Part shown: positions 27,851-37,375 of the stretch, one piece after another
How the letters are laid out: every line of letters starts with the position of its first letter
Numbering within the stretch: position 1 is the stretch's first letter
Source of the DNA: Nitrososphaeraceae archaeon
GTDB lineage: Archaea; Thermoproteota; Nitrososphaeria; Nitrososphaerales; Nitrososphaeraceae
Assembly: GCA_031316115.1 (NCBI GenBank)
Contig: JALDRC010000001.1
Span: 514,626 to 578,625 of the forward strand
Reading direction: 5' to 3'
Length of the DNA stretch: 64,000 bases
The notes under the pieces: model-generated
The model's input: the letters and a program-made list of their open reading frames with translations, nothing else
What the model was told of the DNA's origin: nothing
Databases searched by the model: none
Made by a program: the position numbers and the translations under genes

Positions 27851-28438
27851 TCAGGAGTTACTCATTATTATGTCAACCAAATTTTTAATACACTCTTTTA
27901 AATGATTTTCATCGTTAGGTATAATTTTAAATGGAGCACCGGATATCACTGAACAACTTGATATAAGCATTTTTGACAACTCGATTTCATTCTGAATTGA
28001 ATCTATTGATATTATATCTCTATCTCTCGTAGAGTCATTTTGTCTTCGGTGATAAATTTCTTCTGGCTTTGCAACAATTAAAATCAAATTGGATGGTTCA
28101 AGTTGATTAATTAATTCCATTGGTAAACCAGGATAATATCCTTCGAAGGTATTGATAAAAAGATGTGTATCTATAATTACAATATCTGAAATGATTTGTA
28201 CTATTTTTGTAGCTGCTTTCCGTTGAAGGTTTTTTTGATCCTGTATTTGCAACCTTCTTATATCATCTCTATTTTTGATGTTTAAAAGCAATGCTTCCTC
28301 TAGCATAATTTTACCAAATTCAGCTAATGCTGTTTGAACACCGAGTTGTTCAAGTGATTTTTTTACTTCTGACAGTACTGTGGTTTTTCCAACTCCTGGT
28401 ATTCCAACAACAATAATTCGTTTACTCTTTTCGTCCAA
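27851..28438 (-). CDS. adkA: Archaeal adenylate kinase
   Basis: 195 aa. Interconverts ATP + AMP and 2 ADP. Walker A GIPGVGKTTVLSEV is followed by the archaeal-type helices (AEFGKIMLEEALLLNIKNRD, LQIQDQKNLQRKAATKI) and IVIIDTHLFINTFEGYYPG. This is the AdkA class that differs from bacterial Adk. The start overlaps the secY stop by 17 bp, indicating translational coupling; secY-adkA adjacency is widespread. Confidence 0.9.
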   Translation of the reverse strand: MDEKSKRIIVVGIPGVGKTTVLSEVKKSLEQLGVQTALAEFGKIMLEEALLLNIKNRDDIRRLQIQDQKNLQRKAATKIVQIISDIVIIDTHLFINTFEGYYPGLPMELINQLEPSNLILIVAKPEEIYHRRQNDSTRDRDIISIDSIQNEIELSKMLISSCSVISGAPFKIIPNDENHLKECIKNLVDIIMSNS

Positions 28439-29855
28439 TTAAAGCCGCCAATTTTGGCATGTTGGTATCAACTTTTTCTCTTATCAATAGGTTATAATAG
28501 TTTACTAGTATATCTACCATCAATAACAAACCTATACCTCCTCCAAATAATCCTAGTACATCTGATATAGAGGCTAGCGCACCTATGGATGCTCCTCCAA
28601 TAATGGTAACCGATGGAATATATTTATCCAAAACATTTTGTACAGAGCTCTGTGATCTCCTAAATCCAGGAATTTGTACATCTGCATCAAGAAGATTTTT
28701 AGCAGCAGTTTTGGAAGATAATCCACCTAGTTCTACCCATAGTTTACCAAAAACCGTAACAATTGATGTAATAAAGATGATATTAACTACTGCTCTGACA
28801 GGATCTTGGGCAGCAACATCCAACCCTCTTGGAGTAGTTATGTAATATAATATGCCACCAGTTGGGGTTTGTTGTTGAGAAGGATCGAATTGCGCTATCC
28901 AGTTAAACCACGGATTATCATTTTGTGGATTATAATTTGCCCAGAGCATCTGTCCCATAAATATCGCATTAGCTATCAATGCAGTAGATAAAATAACCGG
29001 TATATTGGACACATATAAAAGTTTTATAGGATATACAGCAGTAAAGCCACGATATTTTGTAGAAACAATAGGAATATCAATATGTATTCCCTGTGTATAA
29101 ACAAGAGCTGCTAATACCCCTCCCGTAAGAATCAATGTAAACACACTAGGAAGTTGACCACTTCTAAAAAATACGTCAGAGAGATCCCCTTTTGCAGCAG
29201 AGTCAATAATAAAGGGAAATATCCCAACAGGACCATCAGGCCCTGCAATTGGGCTAAATACACTCCACAAAATTGTTTGTGCAACACCGGCCATGATGAA
29301 TAGACTTATGCCTGAACCTAGACCCCAGCCTTTCTGAATTAACTCATCTAAATACATCACGATAACACTAGTAAAAATTAACTGCGCAATCAGGATGTAA
29401 GTAAATTCAGGAGAGGCAACTAGAGGACCATAAACGCTAGCACCGTACAAACCACCTTCTGCACATATAACAACTATAGTAACAATTTTGGTTGCAGAGG
29501 TAAATAATGCTCTGTCATCAGTATTTTTGAAATTCAATTTAAGAATATCTGATCCTTTGAGAAGCTGCATCAATAGACCAGCTGTGACAATAGGCCCGAT
29601 TCCAAGTTCTAGGATAGTACCCTGTTGTGCAGCAAAAATAACACGGGCAAAGGCTAAAAAGTCAAATTGTGGTTCATCAGTAACACCGTAAAGTGGAATC
29701 TGACCCATCACGAGATAAGCAAAAACTGCTATTCCACACCATACAAATTTTTCTGTTAGTGTAATTTTCTTTTTAGGTTTTTCTACCTGTGGAATATATT
29801 TAGATATAGTTTTAATTGTTTTTCGAATAAAACCTTCATTCTGGATTGTACTCAT
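28422..29855 (-). CDS. secY: Preprotein translocase subunit SecY
   Basis: 477 aa polytopic membrane protein, the channel-forming subunit of the Sec translocon. Begins with a short cytosolic helix, then TM1 (KFVWCGIAVFAYLVMGQIPL), the plug region, LELGIGPIVTAGLLMQLLKG (SecY signature region) and KGWGLGSGISLFIMAGVAQ (second signature). About ten transmembrane helices can be followed to LLLMVDILVNYYNLL. It lies two bases after rpl15's stop in the ribosomal cluster. Confidence 0.96.
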   Translation of the reverse strand: MSTIQNEGFIRKTIKTISKYIPQVEKPKKKITLTEKFVWCGIAVFAYLVMGQIPLYGVTDEPQFDFLAFARVIFAAQQGTILELGIGPIVTAGLLMQLLKGSDILKLNFKNTDDRALFTSATKIVTIVVICAEGGLYGASVYGPLVASPEFTYILIAQLIFTSVIVMYLDELIQKGWGLGSGISLFIMAGVAQTILWSVFSPIAGPDGPVGIFPFIIDSAAKGDLSDVFFRSGQLPSVFTLILTGGVLAALVYTQGIHIDIPIVSTKYRGFTAVYPIKLLYVSNIPVILSTALIANAIFMGQMLWANYNPQNDNPWFNWIAQFDPSQQQTPTGGILYYITTPRGLDVAAQDPVRAVVNIIFITSIVTVFGKLWVELGGLSSKTAAKNLLDADVQIPGFRRSQSSVQNVLDKYIPSVTIIGGASIGALASISDVLGLFGGGIGLLLMVDILVNYYNLLIREKVDTNMPKLAALIGRKE

Positions 29856-29857
29856 TA

Positions 29858-30283
29858 TTATTCACCATTCTCAATTACGTTACCCCCGATTGCTTGAATT
29901 TTTGTCAAAGCGTTTTTTGAAACAGATTGTATTTTTATACTTAATTTTGTCTTTAGATTACCAGAACCTAATAATTTGTGATATCCAAGAGAACTTAAAT
30001 CTAGAATATTCTTTTCCTTTAAATTCTCTTTATTTTGCTCATATATTGATTCTATATCTCTAAGATTTATCCATTTTTTTACGATATTTTTATGATGAGA
30101 AGTATTTTGACTATGACCAAAATGATCTGGTTCTTCAATAACAGTCCTGATCCAAAAGTGTTTATGCTTGCCTGCTTGACCAACTCCGCCTCTAGAACCA
30201 GATTGTCGATGTTGTCCTATTTGACCCCATCCACAATATCTACTACCTCTTTGTCTTCTGCTTTTCCTTAATCTAGTAGCCAT
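29858..30283 (-). CDS. rpl15: Ribosomal protein uL15
   Basis: 141 aa large-subunit protein. The basic Gly-rich N-terminus RLRKSRRQRGSRYCGWGQIG and SGSRGGVGQAGKHKHFW are diagnostic of archaeal/eukaryotic L15 (L27a in eukaryotes), and the C-terminal KNALTKIQAIGGNVIE fits the family end. Directly upstream of secY, as usual. Confidence 0.96.
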   Translation of the reverse strand: MATRLRKSRRQRGSRYCGWGQIGQHRQSGSRGGVGQAGKHKHFWIRTVIEEPDHFGHSQNTSHHKNIVKKWINLRDIESIYEQNKENLKEKNILDLSSLGYHKLLGSGNLKTKLSIKIQSVSKNALTKIQAIGGNVIENGE

Positions 30284-30367
30284 TGTCTATATACCTCAAG
30301 TAATTTGAATTATTAAAAACGTTTAGCATAATCATTCTCATTCTTTGATAAATAAAATTTGTAGTAT

Positions 30368-30811
30368 TTATATCATTCTCCTAATAAGTTCGGTGAGATC
30401 ATTGTTTTCTCCTAATACTCCTTTTTGGGAAAATTGAGTTTTAGTTTTTCTATTAAAACCACCCTTTGGTGGACTCAGTGAGAACCATGGTTTAATACTT
30501 TCAATATCAGATAAATTCAAATTATTTGTAAATATGGCATTTGCTAGTTCAGTTATTGAACCATAATCTTTTGGAAGGTTATCATTAGTAAGTGTTTTCC
30601 AACCCTTGATTTTTCCCCTTTTTTCTAACAACTCGTTTATTATTGATACATCAACTGACTTCCATGCTACATGTTCTTTTACTTTTCTTAACATTCCTAG
30701 TGTCTGAGACTCTTCTTTAACAATCGTAGCGTTGAATTTTCTTTTCAGATTAAGATTTTCCAATGTTTTTTCAGCCCAATGAGACACATTGACTAGTCCT
30801 CTAACTCTCAA
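30368..30811 (-). CDS. rpl30: Ribosomal protein uL30
   Basis: 147 aa, the archaeal long form (bacterial L30 is about 60 aa). Recognisable core RVRGLVNVSHWAEKTLENLN and TLGMLRKVKEHVAWKSVDVS, then the archaeal extension ending FNRKTKTQFSQKGVLGENND. Located between rps5 and rpl15, the standard order. Confidence 0.93.
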   Translation of the reverse strand: MRVRGLVNVSHWAEKTLENLNLKRKFNATIVKEESQTLGMLRKVKEHVAWKSVDVSIINELLEKRGKIKGWKTLTNDNLPKDYGSITELANAIFTNNLNLSDIESIKPWFSLSPPKGGFNRKTKTQFSQKGVLGENNDLTELIRRMI

Positions 30812-30832
30812 TACTAAATAAACCGTATCATA

Positions 30833-31453
30833 TCACCCTGCAGTATATGTACTTCTTAGAGCATTAAATATAGCCTTTGTTGTAGATGCCATTGTATTAG
30901 TTGAACCAAAAGATTTAGTCCATGCATCCTTCAGACCTGCTAACTTGAGAAGTGATCTTATATTTTCACCTGCTACCAAACCCAGACCCCTTGGACCTGG
31001 AAGTATTTCAATCGTAACACTACCGCCTTTTCCAGATACCTTAAATGGTATCGAATGAAGTTGATTACATCTGCATTCCCAACTACCACATCCTAGTTTA
31101 ATGGGAATCACATTCAGGTATGCTGAATTGATTGCCTTATCTATTGCGTTTCGCATTTGGGCTGCCTTTCCATTCCCAATTCCAAACCATCCTGCTTCAT
31201 TGCCAACAGCCACCAAAGCAGCAAATCTTGTCATTTCCCCTGCATCTGTTTGTTTTTGTACTATTCCTACGTGAACGACTTGAGATTTAATATCTGGGAT
31301 CAAACGCTTTACTATTTCAGACTCTTGGATCCTCATGCCATTCTCAAATACTTCATCCATAGAGGTTATTTTACCCCCAGCCACCATTATTCCCAAGCTA
31401 GTTCTTGGTTTCCATTCGACTGTTTTCTCGTCACGAGTATATCGTTGACTCAT
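30833..31453 (-). CDS. rps5: Ribosomal protein uS5
   Basis: 206 aa small-subunit protein. Double-stranded RNA-binding-like S5 domain RFAALVAVGNEAGWFGIGNG, then IPLKxG-type VIPIKLGCGSWECRCNQLHS and the C-terminal domain GPRGLGLVAGENIRSLLKLA. The start overlaps the rpl18 stop by 4 bp (ATGA type), showing coupling. Confidence 0.96.
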   Translation of the reverse strand: MSQRYTRDEKTVEWKPRTSLGIMVAGGKITSMDEVFENGMRIQESEIVKRLIPDIKSQVVHVGIVQKQTDAGEMTRFAALVAVGNEAGWFGIGNGKAAQMRNAIDKAINSAYLNVIPIKLGCGSWECRCNQLHSIPFKVSGKGGSVTIEILPGPRGLGLVAGENIRSLLKLAGLKDAWTKSFGSTNTMASTTKAIFNALRSTYTAG

Positions 31454-32121
31454 TGGTTTTCTGCCTCCTCCTTTGTTTCAATAGTTTTTTCCTTTTGTTT
31501 ACGCTTTAAATTATTTTTAATTTTTTTACTCTCCTCAACTTTTCTATTAATATTGAGATCCGAATTTAATATATTATTTTTAATTTCTTCAAAATGCGCC
31601 TTGTACTCTTCAGGGGTTAGTCCTCTTTTTATCATGCTTGAAAACCTGGTTGTATAGAGGTCTTTATCTTCTTTTAGTAATAAGGCATATTCAGAGATAT
31701 GTTCGCCTCTGATCCTATTTTCTGATGGAAAGGAGTCTACAGAAACAGGTATCTTTAGACCGCCATCAATAATTCCTTTGAGACAAGAAGCAGTTCTCTG
31801 AGTATATTGATCTTTACCTGTATATAGTACAGCTTCTCCAAAGCCATCATGGGATGCTTTTTTTCCCAATAACAAACCAGTAAGATAAGAGGCAGGAATA
31901 GAGTTTAATGATCCTTTCCATCCAAGATTCTCTAAATTTGAAGAATGGGCATAAGCTATAACCCTATCTCCAGAAAGATGAGGTTCAATTAATTGAGTAA
32001 GAACATTTTGGTTACTGAATTTGATTGTAACAAAATTCTTCTTACTTAATAACAGTGATGAGCGTTTCCTATAATTGGTTTTTTTATCTCGAATTCTCTT
32101 TAAGGTATGAATATAAGTCAA
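31450..32121 (-). CDS. rpl18: Ribosomal protein uL18
   Basis: 223 aa 5S-rRNA-binding protein. Motifs: TNYRKRSSLLLSKKNFVTIK, YLTGLLLGKKA and LKGIIDGGLKIP. It has a Lys/Glu-rich C-terminal extension (KVEESKKIKNNLKRKQKEKT) that makes it longer than many archaeal L18 proteins. First gene of this ribosomal run: upstream is larB rather than the rpl6/rpl32e/rpl19e genes that normally precede it, so the spc cluster is broken here. Confidence 0.94.
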   Translation of the reverse strand: MTYIHTLKRIRDKKTNYRKRSSLLLSKKNFVTIKFSNQNVLTQLIEPHLSGDRVIAYAHSSNLENLGWKGSLNSIPASYLTGLLLGKKASHDGFGEAVLYTGKDQYTQRTASCLKGIIDGGLKIPVSVDSFPSENRIRGEHISEYALLLKEDKDLYTTRFSSMIKRGLTPEEYKAHFEEIKNNILNSDLNINRKVEESKKIKNNLKRKQKEKTIETKEEAENQ

Positions 32122-32202
32122 TACATTTCAATCTCCAATTTGGTGAATATTTATTGCAGAAAAAGTAAATCACTTATAAACGTTTTATTAAAGAAATATT
32201 TG

Positions 32203-32982
32203 CTATCGGGAACACATTCTATTAGATATCAATGAAGCATAGGCTCCTGCTCCTATTCCATTATCGATATTGACAACAGTAAGCCCTAACGAACAACTTT
32301 GAAGCATGGAAGAAAGTGCTGCTACTCCGTCAGATCCAAAACCATATCCTATCGAAGTGGGTACTCCTATGACAGGTACGTCTACACAAGAAGAAACTAT
32401 TGATGGCAACGCACCCTCCATCCCTGCTACTACGATAATGGCATGGACATTTTGATTTATCATTTCTTTAAGTGATGAAAAAATCCTATGAATGCCTGCT
32501 ACACCTACATCATATGATATAATTGCATGACACCCCATAGCTTTAGATACTAATCTAGCTTCTTCTGCTATTCCTATATCCGATGTACCTGCAGATATGA
32601 TACCGATTCTAGAATTTTCATTTACTTTTATCGATTTATTTTTAGATAGCAGTATTGTAGAACTATTTTTCCCAATTTCAAAATAATATTTATTTTTCTT
32701 ACAATATACTTGTAACTTTTTTGCGTAGTCCTTTGAAATTCTACTAATAACCACAATATCATTCCTGTGTAATACTTTTGTAACGATTGTAACGATATCA
32801 GAATACTCTTTTTTTTCAGCATATATTATTTCAGGAATTCCTCTTCTAATTTCGCGATTTATATCTAGTTTAGCAATGTTTTTCTCAATATTTTCAACAT
32901 ACGAGAAAGAAATTAATTTTTTGAAATCATTTAAAGAGAGCGATCCTTCATTATATTTTTGTAGTATCTCTTCAAGTCTCAT
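32203..32982 (-). CDS. larB: LarB, nickel-pincer cofactor synthesis carboxylase/hydrolase
   Basis: 259 aa. LarB carboxylates and hydrolyses nicotinic acid adenine dinucleotide to make the pyridinium dicarboxylate precursor of the nickel-pincer nucleotide. The N-terminal helical part (RLEEILQKYNEGSLSLNDFK) and RGIPEIIYAEKK match the LarB family. The C-terminal PurE-like domain shows SRIGIISAGTSDIGIAEEA, AIIVVAGMEGALPSIVSSCV and VIGVPTSIGYG. The ATG directly abuts the mdh stop, so the two are co-translated. larC and larE lie divergently just beyond mdh. Confidence 0.93.
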   Translation of the reverse strand: MRLEEILQKYNEGSLSLNDFKKLISFSYVENIEKNIAKLDINREIRRGIPEIIYAEKKEYSDIVTIVTKVLHRNDIVVISRISKDYAKKLQVYCKKNKYYFEIGKNSSTILLSKNKSIKVNENSRIGIISAGTSDIGIAEEARLVSKAMGCHAIISYDVGVAGIHRIFSSLKEMINQNVHAIIVVAGMEGALPSIVSSCVDVPVIGVPTSIGYGFGSDGVAALSSMLQSCSLGLTVVNIDNGIGAGAYASLISNRMCSR

Positions 32983-33933
32983 TTATTTATTATTTGTTAG
33001 CCCTAATGATCTTAACGCCTCTTTCACACTATTTACACCAAGATCAAATACAGACCTTTCAAAATTATTGAGCTCAATCTCTATTATATCTTCTATACCA
33101 TTAGATCCTAATACTGCTGGAACTCCAATACACAAATCTGAGACTCCATACTCGCCCTCTAAATAGGCAGATACTGGGATAACCATCTTTTTATTTTTTA
33201 TTATACTTTCAATCATAGTAGCAACGGCATTTCCTGGAGCATTTATAGTTGCGCCTTTTAAGGATATAACCTCAGCAGCTACTTTTTTAGTTTTTTCGTA
33301 AATTTCTAAAGATTGTTCTTCAGACAAGAAATGCTTTAAAGGTATCCCTCCTATGGAAGAAAATCTTGTTAATGGTAACATATTTTCGCCATGTTCACTT
33401 ATTACCATAGCTTGTATAGAATCCCTGGATAAACCGGTATAAGTATGAATAAAACTCTTGAATCGTGATAAATCCAACATACCTCCCATCCCTAAAACTC
33501 TTTTTTTCATAAATTTTGTTGTTTTTAAAGCTAGATAGGTCATAGGATCTAATGGATTAGTTACGACTATCAATATACTATTTTTTGCATAGGTAGATAT
33601 CTTGGTAGAAACATCTTTAACTATGCTGGCGTTTTTGTTTAGGAGATCCATACGAGTCATTCCGGGTTTTCTCCCTATTCCAGCTACAAGTACAACAAAA
33701 TCCGAATTTCCCATTTCTTCATAATTGTTTGATCCTTTAATTGTTACATCAATGCCTAGTTCAGACAATTGATGGTTCATATCCATTGATTCCCCTTGTG
33801 GTAATCCCTCAACTACATCTAAGAGTACTATATCATCTAATTCTCTTAGAGCACAATTTATTGCAATGGAAGCACCTACTTTCCCTGACCCAATTATAGA
33901 AATTGTCATTTGATTGGATCTTTGCGAAGACAA
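32983..33933 (-). CDS. mdh: Malate dehydrogenase (LDH/MDH superfamily)
   Basis: 316 aa. Rossmann start [14 protein letters not shown] with an acidic residue after strand 2 (VLLDV), suggesting NAD preference. Substrate arginines in [12 protein letters not shown] (Arg rather than the LDH Gln favours oxaloacetate/malate), [12 protein letters not shown], and the catalytic His in [16 protein letters not shown]. Role: malate-oxaloacetate interconversion in the TCA cycle. Followed without any gap by larB, an unusual partnership. Confidence 0.92.
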   Translation of the reverse strand: MSSQRSNQMTISIIGSGKVGASIAINCALRELDDIVLLDVVEGLPQGESMDMNHQLSELGIDVTIKGSNNYEEMGNSDFVVLVAGIGRKPGMTRMDLLNKNASIVKDVSTKISTYAKNSILIVVTNPLDPMTYLALKTTKFMKKRVLGMGGMLDLSRFKSFIHTYTGLSRDSIQAMVISEHGENMLPLTRFSSIGGIPLKHFLSEEQSLEIYEKTKKVAAEVISLKGATINAPGNAVATMIESIIKNKKMVIPVSAYLEGEYGVSDLCIGVPAVLGSNGIEDIIEIELNNFERSVFDLGVNSVKEALRSLGLTNNK

Positions 33934-34013
33934 ATTATAATCTTACTAAATTTTTTAAGTTCAATAATGAAAAATTACATTACAGCGGTTTCATAGTATT
34001 CTAATTAGTATAA

Positions 34014-34060
34014 GTATATAAAAAAATAATTATCACATTTTAGTTTATTATTAAAAGGAG
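34014..34060 (+). promoter_or_regulatory. larC promoter and Shine-Dalgarno that fixes a TTG start
   Basis: A TATA-like AGTATATAAAAAA (34014-34026) lies about 45 bp before larC. A strong Shine-Dalgarno AAAAGGAG (34053-34060) lies 7 bp before TTG 34068. No in-frame ATG sits nearby, so the TTG start is favoured and the message has a short leader. Confidence 0.5.
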
Positions 34061-34067
34061 ATAATAC

Positions 34068-35306
34068 TTGTCTAAAATAACTGTAATAGACCCTCAAATA
34101 TCAGGAATTTCAGGAGACATGTTACTGTCAGCTTTAGTTGATGCAGGAGCTGAAAGCAAGAAAATTATTGATTCTATTTACAATTGCGAAAATTATATTC
34201 CTGGAACTAAATTAATGGATGTTAGATTTGAAAAAATAAGTGTTAATGGATTCAAGGCTACTAAGTTTTTTGTTCAATATAAAGATAAGATGTCAGAACG
34301 AAGAGGTCTAGACATGTATAACATCCTAGCCAGTTGTTGTGAAAAACTCAATTTAAATCAACGAACAAAGATTTTTTCCTTAAATTCACTAAAGACATTA
34401 TTAAATGCAGAATCCAGAATACATGGTGAACCACTTGAAAAGATTCACTTGCATGAAATCTCTAATTTAGACACGTTTATTGATTTAATTGGATGTTCAA
34501 TTGCACTTGAAGATTTAAAAATTTTTGATTCAAAAGTAGTGACAACTCATATTTCAGTAGGTAATGGATTGACTTCTTTCTCCCATGGTACTATCTCAAA
34601 TCCTACTAATGCTGTTTTAGAAATATTCAAAGGGAAAACATTTGTCCTAGCTGGGAATAATCTTGGAGAAATTACTACCCCTACAGGCGCAGCGATTTTA
34701 GTAAATCTAGCCTCTGAATGCGTAGATTACTATCCTAAAATGATCCCTGAAAGAATTGGTTTGGGAACTGGCAATAAAAAATTTGATAACTATCCTAATA
34801 TTCTCAGAGTAGTATTAGGAAATGATCCTCAAGCATCATTGCCAAATTATGAAGATATTATATTATTAGAAACTAACGTAGACGATTTATCTGGTGAAAT
34901 TCTAGGTAATTTAATAGAAGTACTCATGAAGGAAGGAGCAAAGGATGTCACTATACTTCCAGGTATAACAAAGAAGAATAGACCTACAAACGTGGTAAGG
35001 ATAATTACTGATAAATCCAAGATGAATGAAATGATAGAGAAACTTTACCTAGAATCTGGTACAGCTGGTATCAGGATTCAGGAGGTAAAAAGAGTAGTAT
35101 TAAATAGAGATATTATCACAATTTCCATCTCTTTGCGAAATAACAGATTTGACATCAGAGTCAAACTGAGTAAAGATTCAAATGGTAAAATAATAAATGT
35201 TAAACCAGAATTTGAAGATCTGAAAAAAATTTCTGAAACTACTGGTTTGCCTTTAAGAGATGTAATGGATCAAGCCATATATCAGGTATTATTAAAATTC
35301 AATTGA
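34068..35306 (+). CDS. larC: LarC, nickel insertion enzyme of NPN cofactor synthesis
   Basis: 412 aa. CTP-dependent cyclometallase that inserts nickel into the pincer nucleotide. Family motifs: VIDPQISGISGDMLLSALVD, EKIHLHEISNLDTFIDLIG, SHGTISNPTNAVLEI, TTPTGAAILVNLA, ETNVDDLSGEILGNLIEVLM and GITKKNRPTNVVRI. It is a single full-length gene here, whereas some species encode LarC1/LarC2 by frameshift. TTG start supported by a strong SD. First of a plus-strand run larC-larE-nifS-peroxiredoxin. Confidence 0.94.
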   Translation: MSKITVIDPQISGISGDMLLSALVDAGAESKKIIDSIYNCENYIPGTKLMDVRFEKISVNGFKATKFFVQYKDKMSERRGLDMYNILASCCEKLNLNQRTKIFSLNSLKTLLNAESRIHGEPLEKIHLHEISNLDTFIDLIGCSIALEDLKIFDSKVVTTHISVGNGLTSFSHGTISNPTNAVLEIFKGKTFVLAGNNLGEITTPTGAAILVNLASECVDYYPKMIPERIGLGTGNKKFDNYPNILRVVLGNDPQASLPNYEDIILLETNVDDLSGEILGNLIEVLMKEGAKDVTILPGITKKNRPTNVVRIITDKSKMNEMIEKLYLESGTAGIRIQEVKRVVLNRDIITISISLRNNRFDIRVKLSKDSNGKIINVKPEFEDLKKISETTGLPLRDVMDQAIYQVLLKFN

Positions 35307-35316
35307 GTGAATGTAA

Positions 35317-36129
35317 TTGATGAACCATGAATCCAGTTTCTTGGAAATGAAAGCTTGGTTTGATAAAAATACTGAAGGTAATGTTCTGGTTGCTTTGTCT
35401 GGTGGGGTAGACAGCGCAGTTGTTGCTCTGGCGGCAAAACATGCTTTACAAGATAAAGCTGTAGCTATGACAGCTAATTACCAAACCTTAGCAGAATCAG
35501 AAATGATTACAGCAATAAATGTTGCAAAAGAAATAGGCATCAGACACAAAGTAATTCAGTATAATGAATTAGATGAACCTAACTTTAGAAAAAATGACCG
35601 TTTAAGATGCTATTATTGTAGAAAATCATTATCACAATACTTAATTTCATATGCTAAGGAATTGGGTATTTCATGTATTGTAGATGGCACTAATGCAGAC
35701 GACGTATTTGACTTTCGTCCTGGAATCAAAGCATTACATGAGTCTGGAATTAAAAGTCCTTTATTAGAAAAGAAAATAGGAAAAAGTGTGATAAGACAAA
35801 TAGCTAAACATTACAAATTATCTAATTACAATAAACCTTCAAATTCGTGTCTAGCTTCAAGAATTCCTCATGGAATAACTATTACCCAACAAAAATTAAA
35901 AAAAATAGAATACGCTGAAAAAATTATAAAAGATTTATTTAAAGTTGAACAAGTGCGCGTAAGAGACCATAATGATATAGCTCGTATTGAAATAGACATC
36001 AAAGAGTTTCCAAAAATGTTTGATTTAAAAAAGTTGAACAGCGCAGACTGTTTATTAAAAAAAGTAGGATTTAGATATGTGTCCCTTGATTTGGGTGGAT
36101 ATAAAAGTGGAAAATTGGTTGTGTTATAA
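35317..36129 (+). CDS. larE: LarE, ATP-dependent sulfur transferase for NPN cofactor
   Basis: 270 aa PP-loop enzyme: VLVALSGGVDSAVVALAAKH binds ATP. It adenylates the pyridinium dicarboxylate mononucleotide and delivers sulfur. DGTNADDVFDFRPGIKAL and the cysteine-bearing NSCLASRIPHG are LarE hallmarks. It also has a CxxC (RCYYCRK); three cysteines of this pattern suggest the catalytic [4Fe-4S]-type LarE rather than the single-Cys sacrificial type (inference). Starts 10 bp after larC; a cysteine desulfurase follows and could supply sulfur. Confidence 0.93.
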   Translation: MMNHESSFLEMKAWFDKNTEGNVLVALSGGVDSAVVALAAKHALQDKAVAMTANYQTLAESEMITAINVAKEIGIRHKVIQYNELDEPNFRKNDRLRCYYCRKSLSQYLISYAKELGISCIVDGTNADDVFDFRPGIKALHESGIKSPLLEKKIGKSVIRQIAKHYKLSNYNKPSNSCLASRIPHGITITQQKLKKIEYAEKIIKDLFKVEQVRVRDHNDIARIEIDIKEFPKMFDLKKLNSADCLLKKVGFRYVSLDLGGYKSGKLVVL

Positions 36130-36135
36130 TAATTC

Positions 36136-37338
36136 TTGATAAAAAAGATTAGCAATAGAAACATAATATACTTGGATAACGCAGCTTCTACTCCTTTAAA
36201 TAAAGATGTAATAAATGAAATGCTTCCATTCATAAAAAATGATTATGGAAACCCTTCGTCAGTTCACGAAAAAGGAAGAAAGGTAAAAGTGGCTATTCAA
36301 AATTCTAGAAAAAGAGTCGCAAGATTAATAGGTGCAAATTCTAGTGAAATATTTTTTACTTCAGGTGGAACTGAATCGAATAATCTTGCACTTAAAGGAT
36401 TTTGTGAATATCTTAGAGAAACAGATGAACAGAGGAACCAAATCATCATTAGTACAATTGAACATGATACAATTTTGGAAACATCTATATTCTTAAAAAA
36501 ATATGGATTTGATATAAAATTTTTAGATGTAGATTCTCATGGTATTGTCGAACCAAGTCGTTTTAAAAACCTGCTAAATGAAAAAACTGGTTTAGTCAGC
36601 ATAATGCTGGCAAATAATGAGGTAGGTACTATTCAACCGATATCTGAATTAGCTAAGATTACCCATGATTTTGACAAAAATATTTTTTTCCATACTGATG
36701 CAGTACAGGGAGCAGGTAAAATTCCTATAGATGTGAGAGAATTGGATGTGGATTCTTTATCAATTTCATCCCATAAAATATATGGACCTAAAGGAGTAGG
36801 GGCGCTTTATATTAAGAAATCTAGAAAAATACACCCTTTGATTCATGGAGGAGGACAGGAATCATCTATCAGGTCTGGAACTGAAAATGTTTATGGAATT
36901 GTTGGATTCGGAAAAGCAGCAGAGATTAGTTTAAAGAACTTAAAAAAAAATTTTGATTATTTGAAATCCTCCAGAGATTACTTGATAAAAAAAATTCTAT
37001 CGAATATTTCTGGAACTAGTTTGAATGGATCCTATGAGTCAAGATTACCAAATAATGTTAACATTACATTTCTTGGAGTTAATGGTGAAGAATTAATAGT
37101 CGAGTTAGATGAACATGGGATAGAAGCGTCGACTGGTTCAGCATGTTCAACAAATAAACAAAAATCATCACATGTTCTGAAGGCGATGGGATTAGATTAT
37201 GAAGAAATTTCAGGATCAATAAGATTTTCACTAGGAATCCAGAATACGAAAGAAGAATTAGATAAAACTGTGGAAATATTATCTGTTGTAATAGCTGATT
37301 TGAGAGATCGATCTCCATTCAAAATAAAATATCAATAG
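36136..37338 (+). CDS. Cysteine desulfurase (NifS/IscS-like, PLP enzyme)
   Basis: 400 aa, TTG start 6 bp after larE. Fold-type I PLP enzyme that converts cysteine to alanine plus enzyme-bound persulfide. Motifs: NIIYLDNAASTPLN, TSGGTESNNLALKGF, the PLP lysine in SISSHKIYGPKGVGAL and the loop cysteine in TGSACSTNKQKSSHVL. It sits directly behind larE, suggesting it provides sulfur for LarE or its Fe-S cluster, as well as general Fe-S/thio-tRNA synthesis. Group I NifS/IscS type by the long cysteine loop. Confidence 0.92.
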   Translation: MIKKISNRNIIYLDNAASTPLNKDVINEMLPFIKNDYGNPSSVHEKGRKVKVAIQNSRKRVARLIGANSSEIFFTSGGTESNNLALKGFCEYLRETDEQRNQIIISTIEHDTILETSIFLKKYGFDIKFLDVDSHGIVEPSRFKNLLNEKTGLVSIMLANNEVGTIQPISELAKITHDFDKNIFFHTDAVQGAGKIPIDVRELDVDSLSISSHKIYGPKGVGALYIKKSRKIHPLIHGGGQESSIRSGTENVYGIVGFGKAAEISLKNLKKNFDYLKSSRDYLIKKILSNISGTSLNGSYESRLPNNVNITFLGVNGEELIVELDEHGIEASTGSACSTNKQKSSHVLKAMGLDYEEISGSIRFSLGIQNTKEELDKTVEILSVVIADLRDRSPFKIKYQ

Positions 37339-37375
37339 AAAAAATTTTATTATTATTGTGTATATTTCAGATGTA

